A DNA stretch of 44,849 nt, taken from IMG/VR virus record IMGVR_UViG_3300045996_000505, positions 1-44,849 of that record. One strand, given 5' to 3'. A program made the position numbers and the translations under genes. The notes beneath the pieces were generated by a model that worked only from the letters and a program-made list of their open reading frames with translations, made no database searches and was not told where the DNA came from. Below are positions 1-7,407 of the stretch, piece by piece (within the stretch, counting starts at the first letter, position 1; the number at the start of each line of letters is the position of its first letter). This stretch comes from a virus.

Positions 1-127
1 ATCGTGAGCGGATCAAAGTATTGCGGAAGTTTAGGAGTGCGGGTCGCCCGGTGGATTGCAGCCGCCGAACGACCCCGATCAACCCACAGGTCAACCGCAT
101 CATGAAGGGCATAGACTCCATGAAGGC
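1..127. repeat. Left copy of 127-bp terminal direct repeat
   Basis: Bases 1-127 are identical to bases 44723-44849. An exact overlap of this length at both ends is what an assembler leaves when it closes a circular or circularly permuted molecule, and 127 is a commonly used k-mer size. The unique genome is therefore 44,722 bp. A genuine short terminal repeat on the virion DNA cannot be excluded from sequence alone. Confidence 0.95.
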
Positions 128-158
128 CACCAATCCAAGCACAGGGACAGTCCATTGA
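1..158 (+). CDS. 3' part of a gene that crosses the genome ends, unknown function
   Basis: This is the end of the 100-residue protein that begins with GTG at 44578. Joining base 44722 to base 1 keeps the frame open through a Tyr codon split across the junction and ends at TGA 156-158. The part encoded here is basic, with many Arg and Lys, and ends in a short polar tail. No family is recognised. It directly precedes a small membrane protein gene, with a 4-bp TTGA overlap at its stop. Confidence 0.7.
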   Translation, partial: RERIKVLRKFRSAGRPVDCSRRTTPINPQVNRIMKGIDSMKATNPSTGTVH

Positions 159-391
159 GCAATGTCCCTGAATTACCAGAACATACTACCAAGTTCATCG
201 CGTCACTCAGCAAAGATGACATAGGGCGGCTAAACTGGCTGCTCCAAGTCATTGAGATGGTCGATGGGTGGTGCAAGATCAACCGCGTTATCGGCAAATT
301 CCTGATCGCGTCTATTATCGGGGCGTTGATATTGTTCTCGCAAGGATTCGACGCCTTGCGAAACCTGCTTTCCTGGGGCGGGAAGCACTAG
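155..391 (+). CDS. Small single-helix membrane protein
   Basis: I place the start at TTG 155, which overlaps the stop of the preceding gene and gives 78 residues. A longer reading from TTG 56 would overlap that gene in another frame. The N-terminal half is soluble and helical. One hydrophobic segment (about residues 46-66, around FLIASIIGALILF) is followed by a short basic tail. It lies just after the lysis genes once the ends are joined, so a role in lysis timing or superinfection exclusion is possible, but nothing in the sequence shows this. Confidence 0.65.
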   Translation: MSNVPELPEHTTKFIASLSKDDIGRLNWLLQVIEMVDGWCKINRVIGKFLIASIIGALILFSQGFDALRNLLSWGGKH

Positions 392-392
392 G

Positions 393-1580
393 GTGGCGAT
401 CCCATCGCTGCCCGATGATGTGCTGCAAGAAGCAGTAGATCTCCGGGCCAAGCATCCATCGTCGGCCGCCGCAGCTCGCGCGGCAGGCTTGCCGGAATCG
501 ACGTTCAAGAGCCGCCTGAAGGAAGCGCGCGAGCGGTTCGAGATCAAAGAGGTTTCAACCAAGGTTGATGGCTCTTGGGTCAAGCAGACGCGAGAGCGCG
601 GGCCAGAGTTCGCCGTTCCTGAAGGTCATGCCGTCAAAGGCATATCCGCCTTAGTCGATGGCGAAGGCCGAACGGTTCAACAGTGGATCAAGACGAAAGA
701 GGGCGTACTAGACCCCCTCCAGATCGCGGAGCGCCTGAAAACCGCGTTCGAAAACTATAAGCCAGCCGCCCCGAAAACACCATCACTAAAGCGGTTCGAC
801 AACGACATTTGCACCCTGATCCCATGCAACGACTGGCATATCGGCATGTTCAGTTGGGGCAAGCAAACCGGCAAGAATTGGGATTTGAAAATTGCCGAAA
901 AGATCATAGGCGATGCCGCTGTCGAGACGGTAACGCGTTCACCAGCCAGTAAGGAATGCATCATCCTTGGCGGCGGCGATCTGCTGCATGCCGACAACAA
1001 GCGCAACGAGACGACAGGCGGAACGCCGCAAGACGTAGACGGCCGATATGAGAAGGTCATCGACGTTGCGACGCGCATCATGCTCCGCACAATCGAGGCC
1101 GCTCTACGGCGCCACCAGCACGTCACGGTTCGGCTTCTCAAGGGCAACCACGATGAGCACGCATCAACCGCCGTCGTGTATTTCCTGAAGGGCTGGTACC
1201 GGAACGAGCGGCGCATTACAATCGACGCGGACCCTGCGGAATATTTCTGGCACCGATTTGGTTCGGTCCTCTTGGGCGCCTGTCACGGCCACCAGTCTTC
1301 CAACCATATTGCCAAAATGCCATCGATCATGGCGCACCGCCGGGCAGAGGATTGGGGCGCAACCTCACATCGCTACGTTCACGGCTTCCACCTGCACCAT
1401 TCAGCCAAGTTCGCGACCGAAGGCAACGGCGTGATTTGCGAAATTCATCAGGCGCCGATCCCCCAGGACGCGTGGCATTTTGCCTCCGGCTTCCTGTCGG
1501 GTCGATCCATGCAAGCCATCACCTATCACGCGAAGTTCGGTGAGATTGGCCGCGTCCGCACCGCGATCATGGACGCCTGA
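393..1580 (+). CDS. HTH plus calcineurin-like metallophosphoesterase protein
   Basis: This 395-residue protein starts at GTG 393, two bases after the previous stop. Residues 1-50 resemble a DNA-binding helix-turn-helix of the transposase or terminase-small type. From about residue 140 it carries the metal-binding motifs of calcineurin-like phosphoesterases: DxH (D147, H149), GGDLLH (194-199), GNHDEH (251-256), HGH (298-300) and GFHLHH (331-336). The family hydrolyses phosphomonoesters or phosphodiesters, including nucleic acid, using two metal ions. The HTH suggests a DNA substrate, which is inference. Related proteins occur beside late genes in other tailed phages. It is followed by two overlapping small genes, so the four are probably one transcript. 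Confidence 0.85.
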   Translation: MAIPSLPDDVLQEAVDLRAKHPSSAAAARAAGLPESTFKSRLKEARERFEIKEVSTKVDGSWVKQTRERGPEFAVPEGHAVKGISALVDGEGRTVQQWIKTKEGVLDPLQIAERLKTAFENYKPAAPKTPSLKRFDNDICTLIPCNDWHIGMFSWGKQTGKNWDLKIAEKIIGDAAVETVTRSPASKECIILGGGDLLHADNKRNETTGGTPQDVDGRYEKVIDVATRIMLRTIEAALRRHQHVTVRLLKGNHDEHASTAVVYFLKGWYRNERRITIDADPAEYFWHRFGSVLLGACHGHQSSNHIAKMPSIMAHRRAEDWGATSHRYVHGFHLHHSAKFATEGNGVICEIHQAPIPQDAWHFASGFLSGRSMQAITYHAKFGEIGRVRTAIMDA

Positions 1581-1780
1581 TGAAGTACCATCAGGCCGAA
1601 GACGGAGAGTGGTTTCGGCCTAAAAAGAAGGGGTTTCGTGAACAATGTTGTGGGTGCGGACTCGTGCATGTGGTAGACTTTCGCATCGTTGATGGGCGCG
1701 TTGAATTGCGCGCGAGACAGGACGCGAGAGCCACGGCCGCAGTTCGCAGGGGCTTCAAGTTTTCACCGGAGGAAGAATGA
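1580..1780 (+). CDS. Small Cys-rich phage protein
   Basis: The start codon overlaps the previous stop (TGATG). The 66-residue product has a CCGCGLVH motif (residues 23-30), then a basic stretch with an RATAAVRR element. Such short proteins recur in alphaproteobacterial phages as hypothetical proteins. The Cys cluster and Arg-rich tail would suit zinc or nucleic acid binding, but this is inference. Its stop overlaps the next start (ATGA). Confidence 0.8.
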   Translation: MKYHQAEDGEWFRPKKKGFREQCCGCGLVHVVDFRIVDGRVELRARQDARATAAVRRGFKFSPEEE

Positions 1781-2130
1781 AAAAGGTTTATATTGCCGGG
1801 CCTATGCGCGGCATCCCGGAATTTAATTTCCCAGCATTCTTCGCCGCCGAAGACAAGTTAAGGGCCGGGGGCTACCAGACATTCAACCCGGCTCGGCGCG
1901 ACAATGAGCGACACGGCGCCGACATCAGCAAGGGCAACGCTACAGGCGATGTGTCGCAGGCCGCCGAAAAACACGGGTTCAACCTTCGCCACGCTCTAGG
2001 GCACGATCTGGCTTACATCTGCGCCGAAGCGGATGCGGTCTATATGCTCCCAGGCTGGGAGTCGTCCAAAGGAGCGACAGCGGAAAGGGCGGCGGCCATC
2101 GCCCTTGGTCTCGATGTAATTTACGGCTGA
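1777..2130 (+). CDS. DUF4406 family protein (nucleoside 2-deoxyribosyltransferase-like)
   Basis: The 117-residue product starts KKVYIAGPMRG, the N-terminal signature of DUF4406. That family shares the Rossmann-like fold of nucleoside 2-deoxyribosyltransferases. Later conserved elements are the FNPARRD segment and the C-terminal PGWESSKGATAE segment, which provide the acidic active-site region in the superfamily. The likely substrate is a nucleoside or deoxynucleoside monophosphate, which would place it in nucleotide salvage or DNA modification. The substrate is not established for phage members. The gene overlaps the one before by 4 bp. Confidence 0.88.
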   Translation: MKKVYIAGPMRGIPEFNFPAFFAAEDKLRAGGYQTFNPARRDNERHGADISKGNATGDVSQAAEKHGFNLRHALGHDLAYICAEADAVYMLPGWESSKGATAERAAAIALGLDVIYG

Positions 2131-2134
2131 CGGA

Positions 2135-2383
2135 ATGCGGAGCAATGCGGCCGTCCAGTCGAATACAGAACCATCCCGTCAAGCAGTGGTGAACGAATAT
2201 CAAAGGCCGGAGGCGGTATGGATACTGCATAAGGAGTTTGACGGGGAGGCCACGTTGTCCATCACCTCGGAAGGCAAGAGCCTGTTTTTCAAGGTCAATC
2301 GCCGGCAACTTTTCAACTTGATGTCACAGGGCCACAAAGCCCTAGCGGACATGGAACCACATACGCCGGCAGGCTGGCCCTAG
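2135..2383 (+). CDS. Hypothetical phage protein, last gene of the rightward block
   Basis: An 82-residue protein beginning four bases after the previous stop. The start is uncertain, since the N-terminal 18 residues look less protein-like than the rest; GTG 2189 is an alternative. The core (WILHKEFDGEATLSITSEG) reads like a small beta-rich domain. No family is recognised. It faces the leftward operon, and I see no convincing hairpin in the 64-bp convergent gap. Confidence 0.6.
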   Translation: MRSNAAVQSNTEPSRQAVVNEYQRPEAVWILHKEFDGEATLSITSEGKSLFFKVNRRQLFNLMSQGHKALADMEPHTPAGWP

Positions 2384-2447
2384 CGCCGCCTCGACCTACG
2401 CCAAGCCCGCCACTCCCGACGAAGGCCGATCCACCAGCGGCACACCG

Positions 2448-2705
2448 TCAGTCCCTCGGCTTGGTGGCGTAGACGGGGAGGGGCGCATCCTGATCCTGCC
2501 ATGAAATAATTGCTCGGCGCACCTTTTCGACCTCTTGTCTTTTTACGATGGCATGGTCACGCAAGATTGCCTCGATAACGGCGCGGGCGTCGTCAACGTA
2601 CATGGGCCATGCGGCGTCGATGTGCTTGGCGAAGTAATCCGGGTCCGGCGCTTCGAACTTCGTCGCAGCCAGCGCCCGTGCAACCCGTTCGATCATTTCA
2701 GTCAT
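2448..2705 (-). CDS. Hypothetical helical protein, distal end of the leftward operon
   Basis: An 85-residue product from ATG 2705, chosen over GTG 2708 because a GAGGA element lies 4 bases upstream of it. The sequence starts TEMIERVARAL, a pattern seen in many small phage proteins that also contain a conserved PMYVDDARAVIEAI helix. Function is unknown. It is the last gene of the 12-kb leftward early transcript. Confidence 0.75.
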   Translation of the reverse strand: MTEMIERVARALAATKFEAPDPDYFAKHIDAAWPMYVDDARAVIEAILRDHAIVKRQEVEKVRRAIISWQDQDAPLPVYATKPRD

Positions 2706-2804
2706 CACATCCTCTTCGCTAAATCACCGTGATGCAGTGACGCGAGCACTGCGGGCGTAGTCCCAAAATTCTTCCGCACTTTAGCGCGGGCCGGGGAGGG
2801 CGGT

Positions 2805-2954
2805 CTAGCGGGCTAGACGAACGGGGTAGCAGATGCCCGCGCTGGCTACACAGACGAAGCCGCAGACGGCAAGCGTTATGCTGGTGGAGCCAAACCAGAA
2901 GTACGCCCCAAAGCAAAAGGCGGCGCCGATCAGGCAAAAAGCTGTGGTTCGCAT
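2805..2954 (-). CDS. Small two-helix membrane protein
   Basis: A 49-residue ORF starting ATG 2954. It is almost entirely hydrophobic, with two predicted membrane segments (about residues 5-21 and 25-42) separated by a short FGSTS turn, and an Arg-containing tail. Length and layout resemble the small inner-membrane proteins scattered through early phage operons. There is no homology-based assignment. Confidence 0.6.
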   Translation of the reverse strand: MRTTAFCLIGAAFCFGAYFWFGSTSITLAVCGFVCVASAGICYPVRLAR

Positions 2955-2988
2955 CGATTTTTCCTTAGTCGTGCGCGCATGTTAGGCA

Positions 2989-3348
2989 TTACTGAGCGTC
3001 AGGCTTGCTGTATTTCCTTTGCAGCCTGTCGAGGGTAGCCAATTCTTCCGCGATGCGTTGCTGATCGCGCCGAGCGGTTTGCGCGGCTTCCCTTTGGGTA
3101 CGGGCCGCGTATTCCTCGTCGCTTTCCAAACGTGTCCAGTAGACGGACAACTCAGGGCGCGGGCGGTCATAATCCCCGTCGTCGTCAAACTCGATCTGCA
3201 CGCTTGCGCGGTGCTCGTCTGGGACAAGGGCAATCAACGCCTGAAGCCACACGATGAACTGCGCCGCTGAAGTAGGCGGCGGGCTGTTGTCGTCCCTGCT
3301 ATACGAGGGGGTTCGGTAGAGATCAAAGGAAAGCGTCTGCTTTGTCAT
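2989..3348 (-). CDS. Hypothetical protein with C-terminal coiled coil
   Basis: I start this gene at ATG 3348 (MTKQTLSFDLYRTP) because the upstream in-frame ATG would overlap the next gene; this gives 119 residues. The first half looks like a compact alpha/beta domain with an FIVWLQALIALVPDEHR helix. The last 45 residues are Arg, Glu and Ala rich, helical and probably coiled. Function is not recognised. Confidence 0.75.
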   Translation of the reverse strand: MTKQTLSFDLYRTPSYSRDDNSPPPTSAAQFIVWLQALIALVPDEHRASVQIEFDDDGDYDRPRPELSVYWTRLESDEEYAARTQREAAQTARRDQQRIAEELATLDRLQRKYSKPDAQ

Positions 3349-3379
3349 GTGGCGCCTACTATTCTCTTGTTTCCAAACT

Positions 3380-3538
3380 TCACCAGGGAACGTCAGCAGC
3401 AACCAGCGCCGCGCGGGCCATGGTCAGCCATTTGGCTCGCTCGTATTTAGCGTTCCGCTGCGCCGCTAGGGCTTCCCAATTGCCGCCTCCCGGACGGGCC
3501 TCGTATATAGCCTTGGCCACCCGTTCAACGATGTCCAT
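3380..3538 (-). CDS. Small helical phage protein
   Basis: A 52-residue ORF. Three in-frame ATGs occur in a row; the one at 3538 is at the right distance from the AGGAG element, so it is preferred. The product begins DIVERVAKAIYEA and ends in a second helix (WLTMARAALVAADVPW). It resembles the short protein encoded at 2448-2705, which also opens with an ERVAxA helix, so the two may be distant paralogues. Function is unknown. Confidence 0.65.
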   Translation of the reverse strand: MDIVERVAKAIYEARPGGGNWEALAAQRNAKYERAKWLTMARAALVAADVPW

Positions 3539-3561
3539 CATCATCTCCTGTCTGGAACCAT

Positions 3562-3855
3562 CTAGTTAGTGCGCGGCATCTGCACGATCACTTCTGCGTC
3601 GTCATCCTGGCCGGCGACTGGCAGCATCTCGGGCGGGTACGTCACGATAGGGACGTGCGCGACCAACTGATACATGCGACGGCGCGGCTCATCGCCCGGC
3701 TGCCAGAAACTCGTCACCTCGCCAGCGTTTTCGAGCCGTTGCAGTTCCGGGTACAGCGTACCAGAACCGACATTGCAGATCGATGCAATATCAGCGCCGC
3801 CCAAGGGTTTGCCAGCACATTCCAACAACTTCCGAATCCGGTCGCCTGCTTTCAT
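3562..3855 (-). CDS. PadR-like winged-helix transcriptional regulator
   Basis: The 97-residue product matches the PadR N-terminal winged helix: RIRKLLECAGKPLGGADIA, then the recognition helix region GSGTLYPELQRLENAGEV, then the wing SFWQPGDEPRRRMYQL. PadR proteins are usually dimeric repressors that bind palindromic DNA. No C-terminal dimerisation helix of the long PadR class is present, so this is the short type. AGGAG lies 9 bases before the ATG. As a regulator deep in the leftward operon it may control host genes or a later phage promoter (inference). Confidence 0.85.
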   Translation of the reverse strand: MKAGDRIRKLLECAGKPLGGADIASICNVGSGTLYPELQRLENAGEVTSFWQPGDEPRRRMYQLVAHVPIVTYPPEMLPVAGQDDDAEVIVQMPRTN

Positions 3856-3881
3856 CGCCCTTACTCCTTTGCTGTAATCAT

Positions 3882-4079
3882 CTATGAGTGTTCAGTATTT
3901 TCCATGGCCGCCGCCGTGGCCGGGTCGTAGCGCCAGCGAAGTTGATCGCAGGCCTCGCGAGCGACGGTGATTAGCTCGTCACGGGTTAGGCGGCGGTCTT
4001 CCGCTGACATGCCTCGGGCAATTCGGACCATTGCCCGCCAAGCGATGCCGTATTGGTGATCGTCGAGCTCCACGCTCAT
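3882..4079 (-). CDS. Hypothetical protein
   Basis: A 65-residue acidic protein. The start at 4079 overlaps the stop of the upstream gene by four bases (ATGA), which fixes it over the longer reading. It contains a predicted helix-rich core (RDELITVAREACDQLRW). No family is recognised. Confidence 0.7.
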   Translation of the reverse strand: MSVELDDHQYGIAWRAMVRIARGMSAEDRRLTRDELITVAREACDQLRWRYDPATAAAMENTEHS

Positions 4080-4285
4080 TTCTTGTCCCCACATTGCCCA
4101 TTAGCAACGTCGGACCTGACGGCTTCCAGGGCGGTTATGAGCCGGAGCGCATCCCGTATTGCCTCGACCTCATTGCCTTTGCCGGCAACGACAAACTCTC
4201 GCCCCGTTCTCCAGTCGAGACCCATCTTGCCGTTCACCATGTACGACAAGCGCGCCTTGATGCTGTTCTGCTCGACTCTCGTCAT
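4076..4285 (-). CDS. Hypothetical protein
   Basis: A 69-residue ORF with GAGGAG just before the ATG. The sequence has a short beta region (ARLSYMVNGKMGLDWRTGREFVV) followed by an EVEAIRDALRLITALEAV helix. Function is unknown. It is translationally coupled to the next gene. Confidence 0.7.
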   Translation of the reverse strand: MTRVEQNSIKARLSYMVNGKMGLDWRTGREFVVAGKGNEVEAIRDALRLITALEAVRSDVANGQCGDKK

Positions 4286-4321
4286 TGCTCCTCGTCCTTG
4301 ATATTCGCTTATCTGTAGGGC

Positions 4322-4537
4322 TCAGTCGCAATAGTCGGAGAACGAGCGATAGACGAGAGTGCCGTCTGGCGCTTTCCAGCGGCGCGGCGGGTTGCCTTCA
4401 CCGTGCCAGTTGTATTGTGGGCGCTCTTTGGACGCGACATATTCCATCGTGCATGGCTGACCGGCAGGCCGGAATTTGTTGGTGCACCCGTCTCCGCCGG
4501 GGCAGCCTTCCATCGTGCAGTATCGTTCAACCGGCAT
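4322..4537 (-). CDS. Small Cys-rich protein
   Basis: A 71-residue protein with five Cys residues (positions 7, 12, 18, 29 and 70), including CTMEGCPGGDGC near the N-terminus. The C-terminus is conserved-looking (RRWKAPDGTLVYRSFSDYCD). The spacing suggests metal binding or disulfides, though no zinc-finger family is matched. GGAG lies seven bases before the start. The start overlaps the 3' end of the next gene upstream by 11 bases. Confidence 0.72.
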   Translation of the reverse strand: MPVERYCTMEGCPGGDGCTNKFRPAGQPCTMEYVASKERPQYNWHGEGNPPRRWKAPDGTLVYRSFSDYCD

Positions 4538-4874
4538 CGGGCTTCTCCGTGCTCACGATCTCACCGATTGCGCGGTCGCGCTCCTCGTGGTCGCATTTGA
4601 TCGACTGCACGATCTCGTAGTCGGCCAGCCTGCGCCCGTCCAACCGTTCCACATACGGCCCGTCCTGCACCGATCGATCTTCGATAAAATTCAGGTGCGA
4701 GAACGCAGCGTAGGGCGTTGAGGCCAGGCCAAGGTTCTGGACGCCTATGCACTGGTGGTACATGTAGTACCGCTTCCGGCGCGCTCCGGTGAAGTGAAAC
4801 ACCTTCACCACGTCGCCGCGCTCGAACGGAATGCCGCGCTTGTCGAACAGGTTGATTCCCCGGCGCTCTGTCAT
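4527..4874 (-). CDS. Hypothetical beta-rich protein
   Basis: A 115-residue protein containing ERGDVVKVFHFTGARRKRYY followed by MYHQCIGVQNLG, a pattern seen in small phage proteins annotated only as hypothetical. The repeated short strands and central basic loop suggest an SH3-like or OB-like barrel, which is speculative. Function is unknown. Confidence 0.75.
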   Translation of the reverse strand: MTERRGINLFDKRGIPFERGDVVKVFHFTGARRKRYYMYHQCIGVQNLGLASTPYAAFSHLNFIEDRSVQDGPYVERLDGRRLADYEIVQSIKCDHEERDRAIGEIVSTEKPDAG

Positions 4875-4886
4875 CGTCAGTAAACC

Positions 4887-5111
4887 TCAGTCATGGTCAG
4901 CCTCCGGCCAGCGGAGGCTGCACGGGAAAAACTGCGGGCAGGTATCGGCCATCGTCGTCTGAAAGCGCGGCGCCCGCGTATTGGTGCATTCGCCGTTATC
5001 TTCGCGCGGCTCGCCGTTCGGCAGGAAGCCGTTGCCGTTGTAATATTCGCAGTTCCGGCAGAGCGCCTTGGGCTCTATCCCTTCGTCGAAGAACTGCGCT
5101 GGCGCTTTCAT
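4887..5111 (-). CDS. Small Cys-rich (probable metal-binding) protein
   Basis: A 74-residue protein with CRNC at positions 18-21, a single Cys in GECTNT (about 42), then C in ADTCPQFFPC (about 59 and 64). The CxxC plus spaced Cys layout is typical of small zinc or iron-sulfur binding phage proteins. CAGGAG lies upstream of the ATG. No enzymatic role can be read from it. Confidence 0.75.
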   Translation of the reverse strand: MKAPAQFFDEGIEPKALCRNCEYYNGNGFLPNGEPREDNGECTNTRAPRFQTTMADTCPQFFPCSLRWPEADHD

Positions 5112-5142
5112 GTCGTGCCGACTCCTGTGATGATTGCGCGCG

Positions 5143-5463
5143 TCAGCCCGCGATCTGGGTTTCGATGCCGTGCAGGTCGCGCATGTCCTTCACGCCTTTG
5201 TCGTAGCCGGCCTGTTCAGCCTTGATCACGGCGCGGCGGCTGTCATCTTCCAGCGAGTAGATCGACCGCATCAGGTCGCTATCGTCTGTGCGGTAAGAGG
5301 CAAGTTCCTCCTGCGCTTTGCGGAGCGCCACAAGGATATGAACCTCGTGCGAGCGCAGCTTGCATGCCGGCGGATCGGCCGGCTCTGCCCCGAAGTGGTC
5401 AGCAGCCCGCTTACGGCTGATGAACAACTCGTCGCAGTGGAAGCATCGCCATTGCTTGCGCAT
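5143..5463 (-). CDS. C2H2-finger-like protein with C-terminal helix
   Basis: Start at ATG 5463 is favoured because GGAG lies eight bases upstream; ATG 5469, which would overlap the previous stop, is the alternative. The N-terminus has CFHCDELFISRKRAADHFG, a CxxC followed by a spaced His, resembling a degenerate zinc finger. A second Cys and His (CKLRSHEVH) follow. The rest is helical and charged. It may bind nucleic acid, but function is unknown. Confidence 0.75.
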   Translation of the reverse strand: MRKQWRCFHCDELFISRKRAADHFGAEPADPPACKLRSHEVHILVALRKAQEELASYRTDDSDLMRSIYSLEDDSRRAVIKAEQAGYDKGVKDMRDLHGIETQIAG

Positions 5464-5465
5464 GT

Positions 5466-5744
5466 TCATTTCTCCGGCGCTGTCTGCTGAGTAGTGGGCC
5501 GCGTTACGTGCGCGATGAAATTTTTGCTGTAGTAGGCGCGGATCGAAAAGGTGAGTGTGATGCCCTTCGCGTCCATTACGCGCACGGTCTCGTGGTCGTC
5601 TTCTGTGTTCAGCATCTCGCCGCCGGAATGGCTTTCGCATCGCTTCGCGTATTCCATAGCGGCCATCTGGGCGTCATACGCCTTCACTTCCTCCCAATCG
5701 CCGTCGCCGTCGACGTTGAGCATCTGGCATTGAAATGTCGGCAT
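5466..5744 (-). CDS. Hypothetical protein
   Basis: A 92-residue protein with a beta-alpha start (MPTFQCQMLNVDGDGDWEEV), a helix (AAMEYAKRCE) and two further strands (ETVRVMDAKG, TLTFSIRAYY). It looks like a small compact domain. No family is recognised. It is coupled to the finger-like gene downstream. Confidence 0.72.
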   Translation of the reverse strand: MPTFQCQMLNVDGDGDWEEVKAYDAQMAAMEYAKRCESHSGGEMLNTEDDHETVRVMDAKGITLTFSIRAYYSKNFIAHVTRPTTQQTAPEK

Positions 5745-5756
5745 GGCGTCGACTCC

Positions 5757-6170
5757 CTACCTAATGGCCAACGCGGCTTCGGATGAGGGCTTGAAGTATT
5801 CTTTGTTGCGCTGCTCGCCAAAGCTCCATGGCGTCGGACGGGTGCGGAACTTGTCGAACCAACTTTCGAGGGCGGCCGTCAGCATCTTTTCCAATTCGAT
5901 TTCGGCCTCTCGCGTGACTTCGAAATCGGCGCCGTCCTCGCCCCAACACTCGATGTTGTGTTCCTCGTACATCTCGAAGATGGAGTCGGCGGTGAAAATG
6001 TCGCTCGTCGGCTTGGCCTTATCGGCCTCTACGATGGTGAAGCCACGATCCTTGCCCTCTTCGGCATGGGCCTGAGCGATGGCCTCCTCTTTGCTATCGT
6101 AGGGGCCGTGGTAAAAATCCGGGTCCTGCGTTCCCACGGCCATCCACCATTTGAAATTTCCGTCACTCAT
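5757..6170 (-). CDS. Hypothetical acidic protein
   Basis: I start it at ATG 6170 (MSDGNFKWWMAVG), which has GGAGAG four bases upstream; the longer frame starts inside the next gene. The 137-residue product contains a DPDFYHGPYDSKEEAIAQA segment, an acidic middle and a helical C-terminus. It is plausible as a cytosolic early protein. No family is recognised. Confidence 0.78.
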   Translation of the reverse strand: MSDGNFKWWMAVGTQDPDFYHGPYDSKEEAIAQAHAEEGKDRGFTIVEADKAKPTSDIFTADSIFEMYEEHNIECWGEDGADFEVTREAEIELEKMLTAALESWFDKFRTRPTPWSFGEQRNKEYFKPSSEAALAIR

Positions 6171-6210
6171 CGTTCTCTCCTGGTGTTTGAAATCGACACG
6201 ATTGCGCCGC

Positions 6211-6531
6211 TCAGTCCGGCAGCTTGCAGAACGGGCTATCCTTGCCGGCGCGGTGCGCAAGGCCCATGACTTCCTGGGCATAGTCGGCGTGAGGTTCGCT
6301 GCAAGCGGCGACTGCCGCGTATCTGGCGAGTGCCGGCCCCGCGAACTGGTCTTTCAGCTTTAAAACGAAAAACTCGTTTTCGGTGCCGGGTTCGCCATAC
6401 TCGATTAGGCCATTGATGCGCAGCGTATCCAGTGCCGCGGCTACGGCCTTGTTCGGGCCATCGCTCATCGCCTTCCTCAGGTTGATGATGGCGTATTTGC
6501 CCCGGCCCCAGGCGTTCCGATCAAGTCGCAT
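6211..6531 (-). CDS. Hypothetical protein
   Basis: A 106-residue protein with a strong ribosome site (GGAGAG before ATG 6531). It begins RLDRNAWGRGKYAIINLRKA and has a middle strand pair (GTENEFFVLKLKDQF). The coding DNA contains a short inverted repeat, AAAACGA and TCGTTTT, around 6362-6380; its meaning is unclear. Function is unknown. Confidence 0.72.
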   Translation of the reverse strand: MRLDRNAWGRGKYAIINLRKAMSDGPNKAVAAALDTLRINGLIEYGEPGTENEFFVLKLKDQFAGPALARYAAVAACSEPHADYAQEVMGLAHRAGKDSPFCKLPD

Positions 6532-6583
6532 CGATCTCTCCTGTTAAATTCTGCGGCGGTGCCTAGCCAACAGAGCTACGCCG

Positions 6584-6775
6584 TCAGTACCAGTCGGCCG
6601 CGTTGTGAAAGACATTGCCATCAGGCGTCACGGTCACTTCGCAACCGTCGTGGGCGATGAAACTGACGTTCTTGTTTTCGGCCCGTGCGGTCGCAATAGC
6701 CCGGTCGTTCTCGGCCTTTTCTCTGGCGCGCAGTTCTTCTCTGGCCTTCATGTCTCTGAGCGGGTCGTGGGTCAT
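6584..6775 (-). CDS. Small hypothetical protein
   Basis: A 63-residue protein with a highly charged N-terminal helix (REELRAREKAENDRAIATA) and a short C-terminal beta part (VSFIAHDGCEVTVTPDGNV). GGAG precedes the ATG. No family is recognised. Confidence 0.7.
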   Translation of the reverse strand: MTHDPLRDMKAREELRAREKAENDRAIATARAENKNVSFIAHDGCEVTVTPDGNVFHNAADWY

Positions 6776-6816
6776 GTCGTTCTCCTGTTTTCAGATCGGG
6801 CCGCGTTCAGGGCGCA

Positions 6817-7161
6817 TCAGCGCGCGGCGTGTTTCAAAGCAGGCGGTTCGATCTTCTCTCCGATGATCGCAAATTCATCGTCGGCGAGTGGCCGCTGTCC
6901 ATTTATTTGATACCAAGCTGTGCCGCTCCATTCAGCCACGGACCAATCGCAATCCTTGACCCAATAGAAACCCGGCGCGCGGTCGGGTTTGGCGCCAAGG
7001 TGGTAGCGGCCACCGTGAAAGCTGATCGCCCCGGCGTCCTTCAACCTCTGAACGGTCTTGTGGCTCGCGTAACGGGGCAGGCAACCATTGGCCTTCACCT
7101 GCTCAAGAATGCGATGTGCCGCGCCCCGCCGATCCCGAATGTTGCGTCCACCGATTTCCAT
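6817..7161 (-). CDS. Hypothetical protein with HTH-like N-terminus
   Basis: About 114 residues from ATG 7161; GTG 7164 is an alternative, and GAGAGG is upstream of both. Residues 15-55 (ILEQVKANGCLPRYASHKTVQRLKDAGAIS) look like a winged-helix. The rest (GFYWVKDCDWSVAEWSG) is Trp-rich and resembles a small SH3-like domain. It may be a DNA-binding early regulator (inference). Confidence 0.72.
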   Translation of the reverse strand: MEIGGRNIRDRRGAAHRILEQVKANGCLPRYASHKTVQRLKDAGAISFHGGRYHLGAKPDRAPGFYWVKDCDWSVAEWSGTAWYQINGQRPLADDEFAIIGEKIEPPALKHAAR

Positions 7162-7176
7162 CACGCTTACCTCTCC

Positions 7177-7407
7177 TCAGTGCCGGCCAGCGTCATCTGC
7201 GGTGAGCAGATCGCGGGATACGTTCAGAACTTTGAGGGCGTTGGCATGCCCGTCGTGGACTTGAACAAGGGCAATCCCGATGCCGGACATGGCCGCGCCA
7301 ACCGTGCCACGGGTAAAGCCCATCGATTCCAGATTGTTGACGCACTCACCGATGACAGCCTTCAGCAGGTCTGCTTCATCGCGGGAGGTCATCCGTTGCC
7401 CGCTCAT
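7177..7407 (-). CDS. Small helical hypothetical protein
   Basis: Start at ATG 7407 overlaps the previous stop (ATGA), giving 76 residues; the longer in-frame reading is out of frame with a well supported gene. It contains DEADLLKAVIGECVNNLESMGFTR and a Gly/Ala-rich second helix. Function is unknown. Confidence 0.68.
   Translation of the reverse strand: MSGQRMTSRDEADLLKAVIGECVNNLESMGFTRGTVGAAMSGIGIALVQVHDGHANALKVLNVSRDLLTADDAGRH

Noticed and set aside
6361-6380. AAAACGA/TCGTTTT inverted repeat
   Set aside because: It lies inside a coding sequence, is AT-rich and short, and has no flanking features of a terminator or operator.
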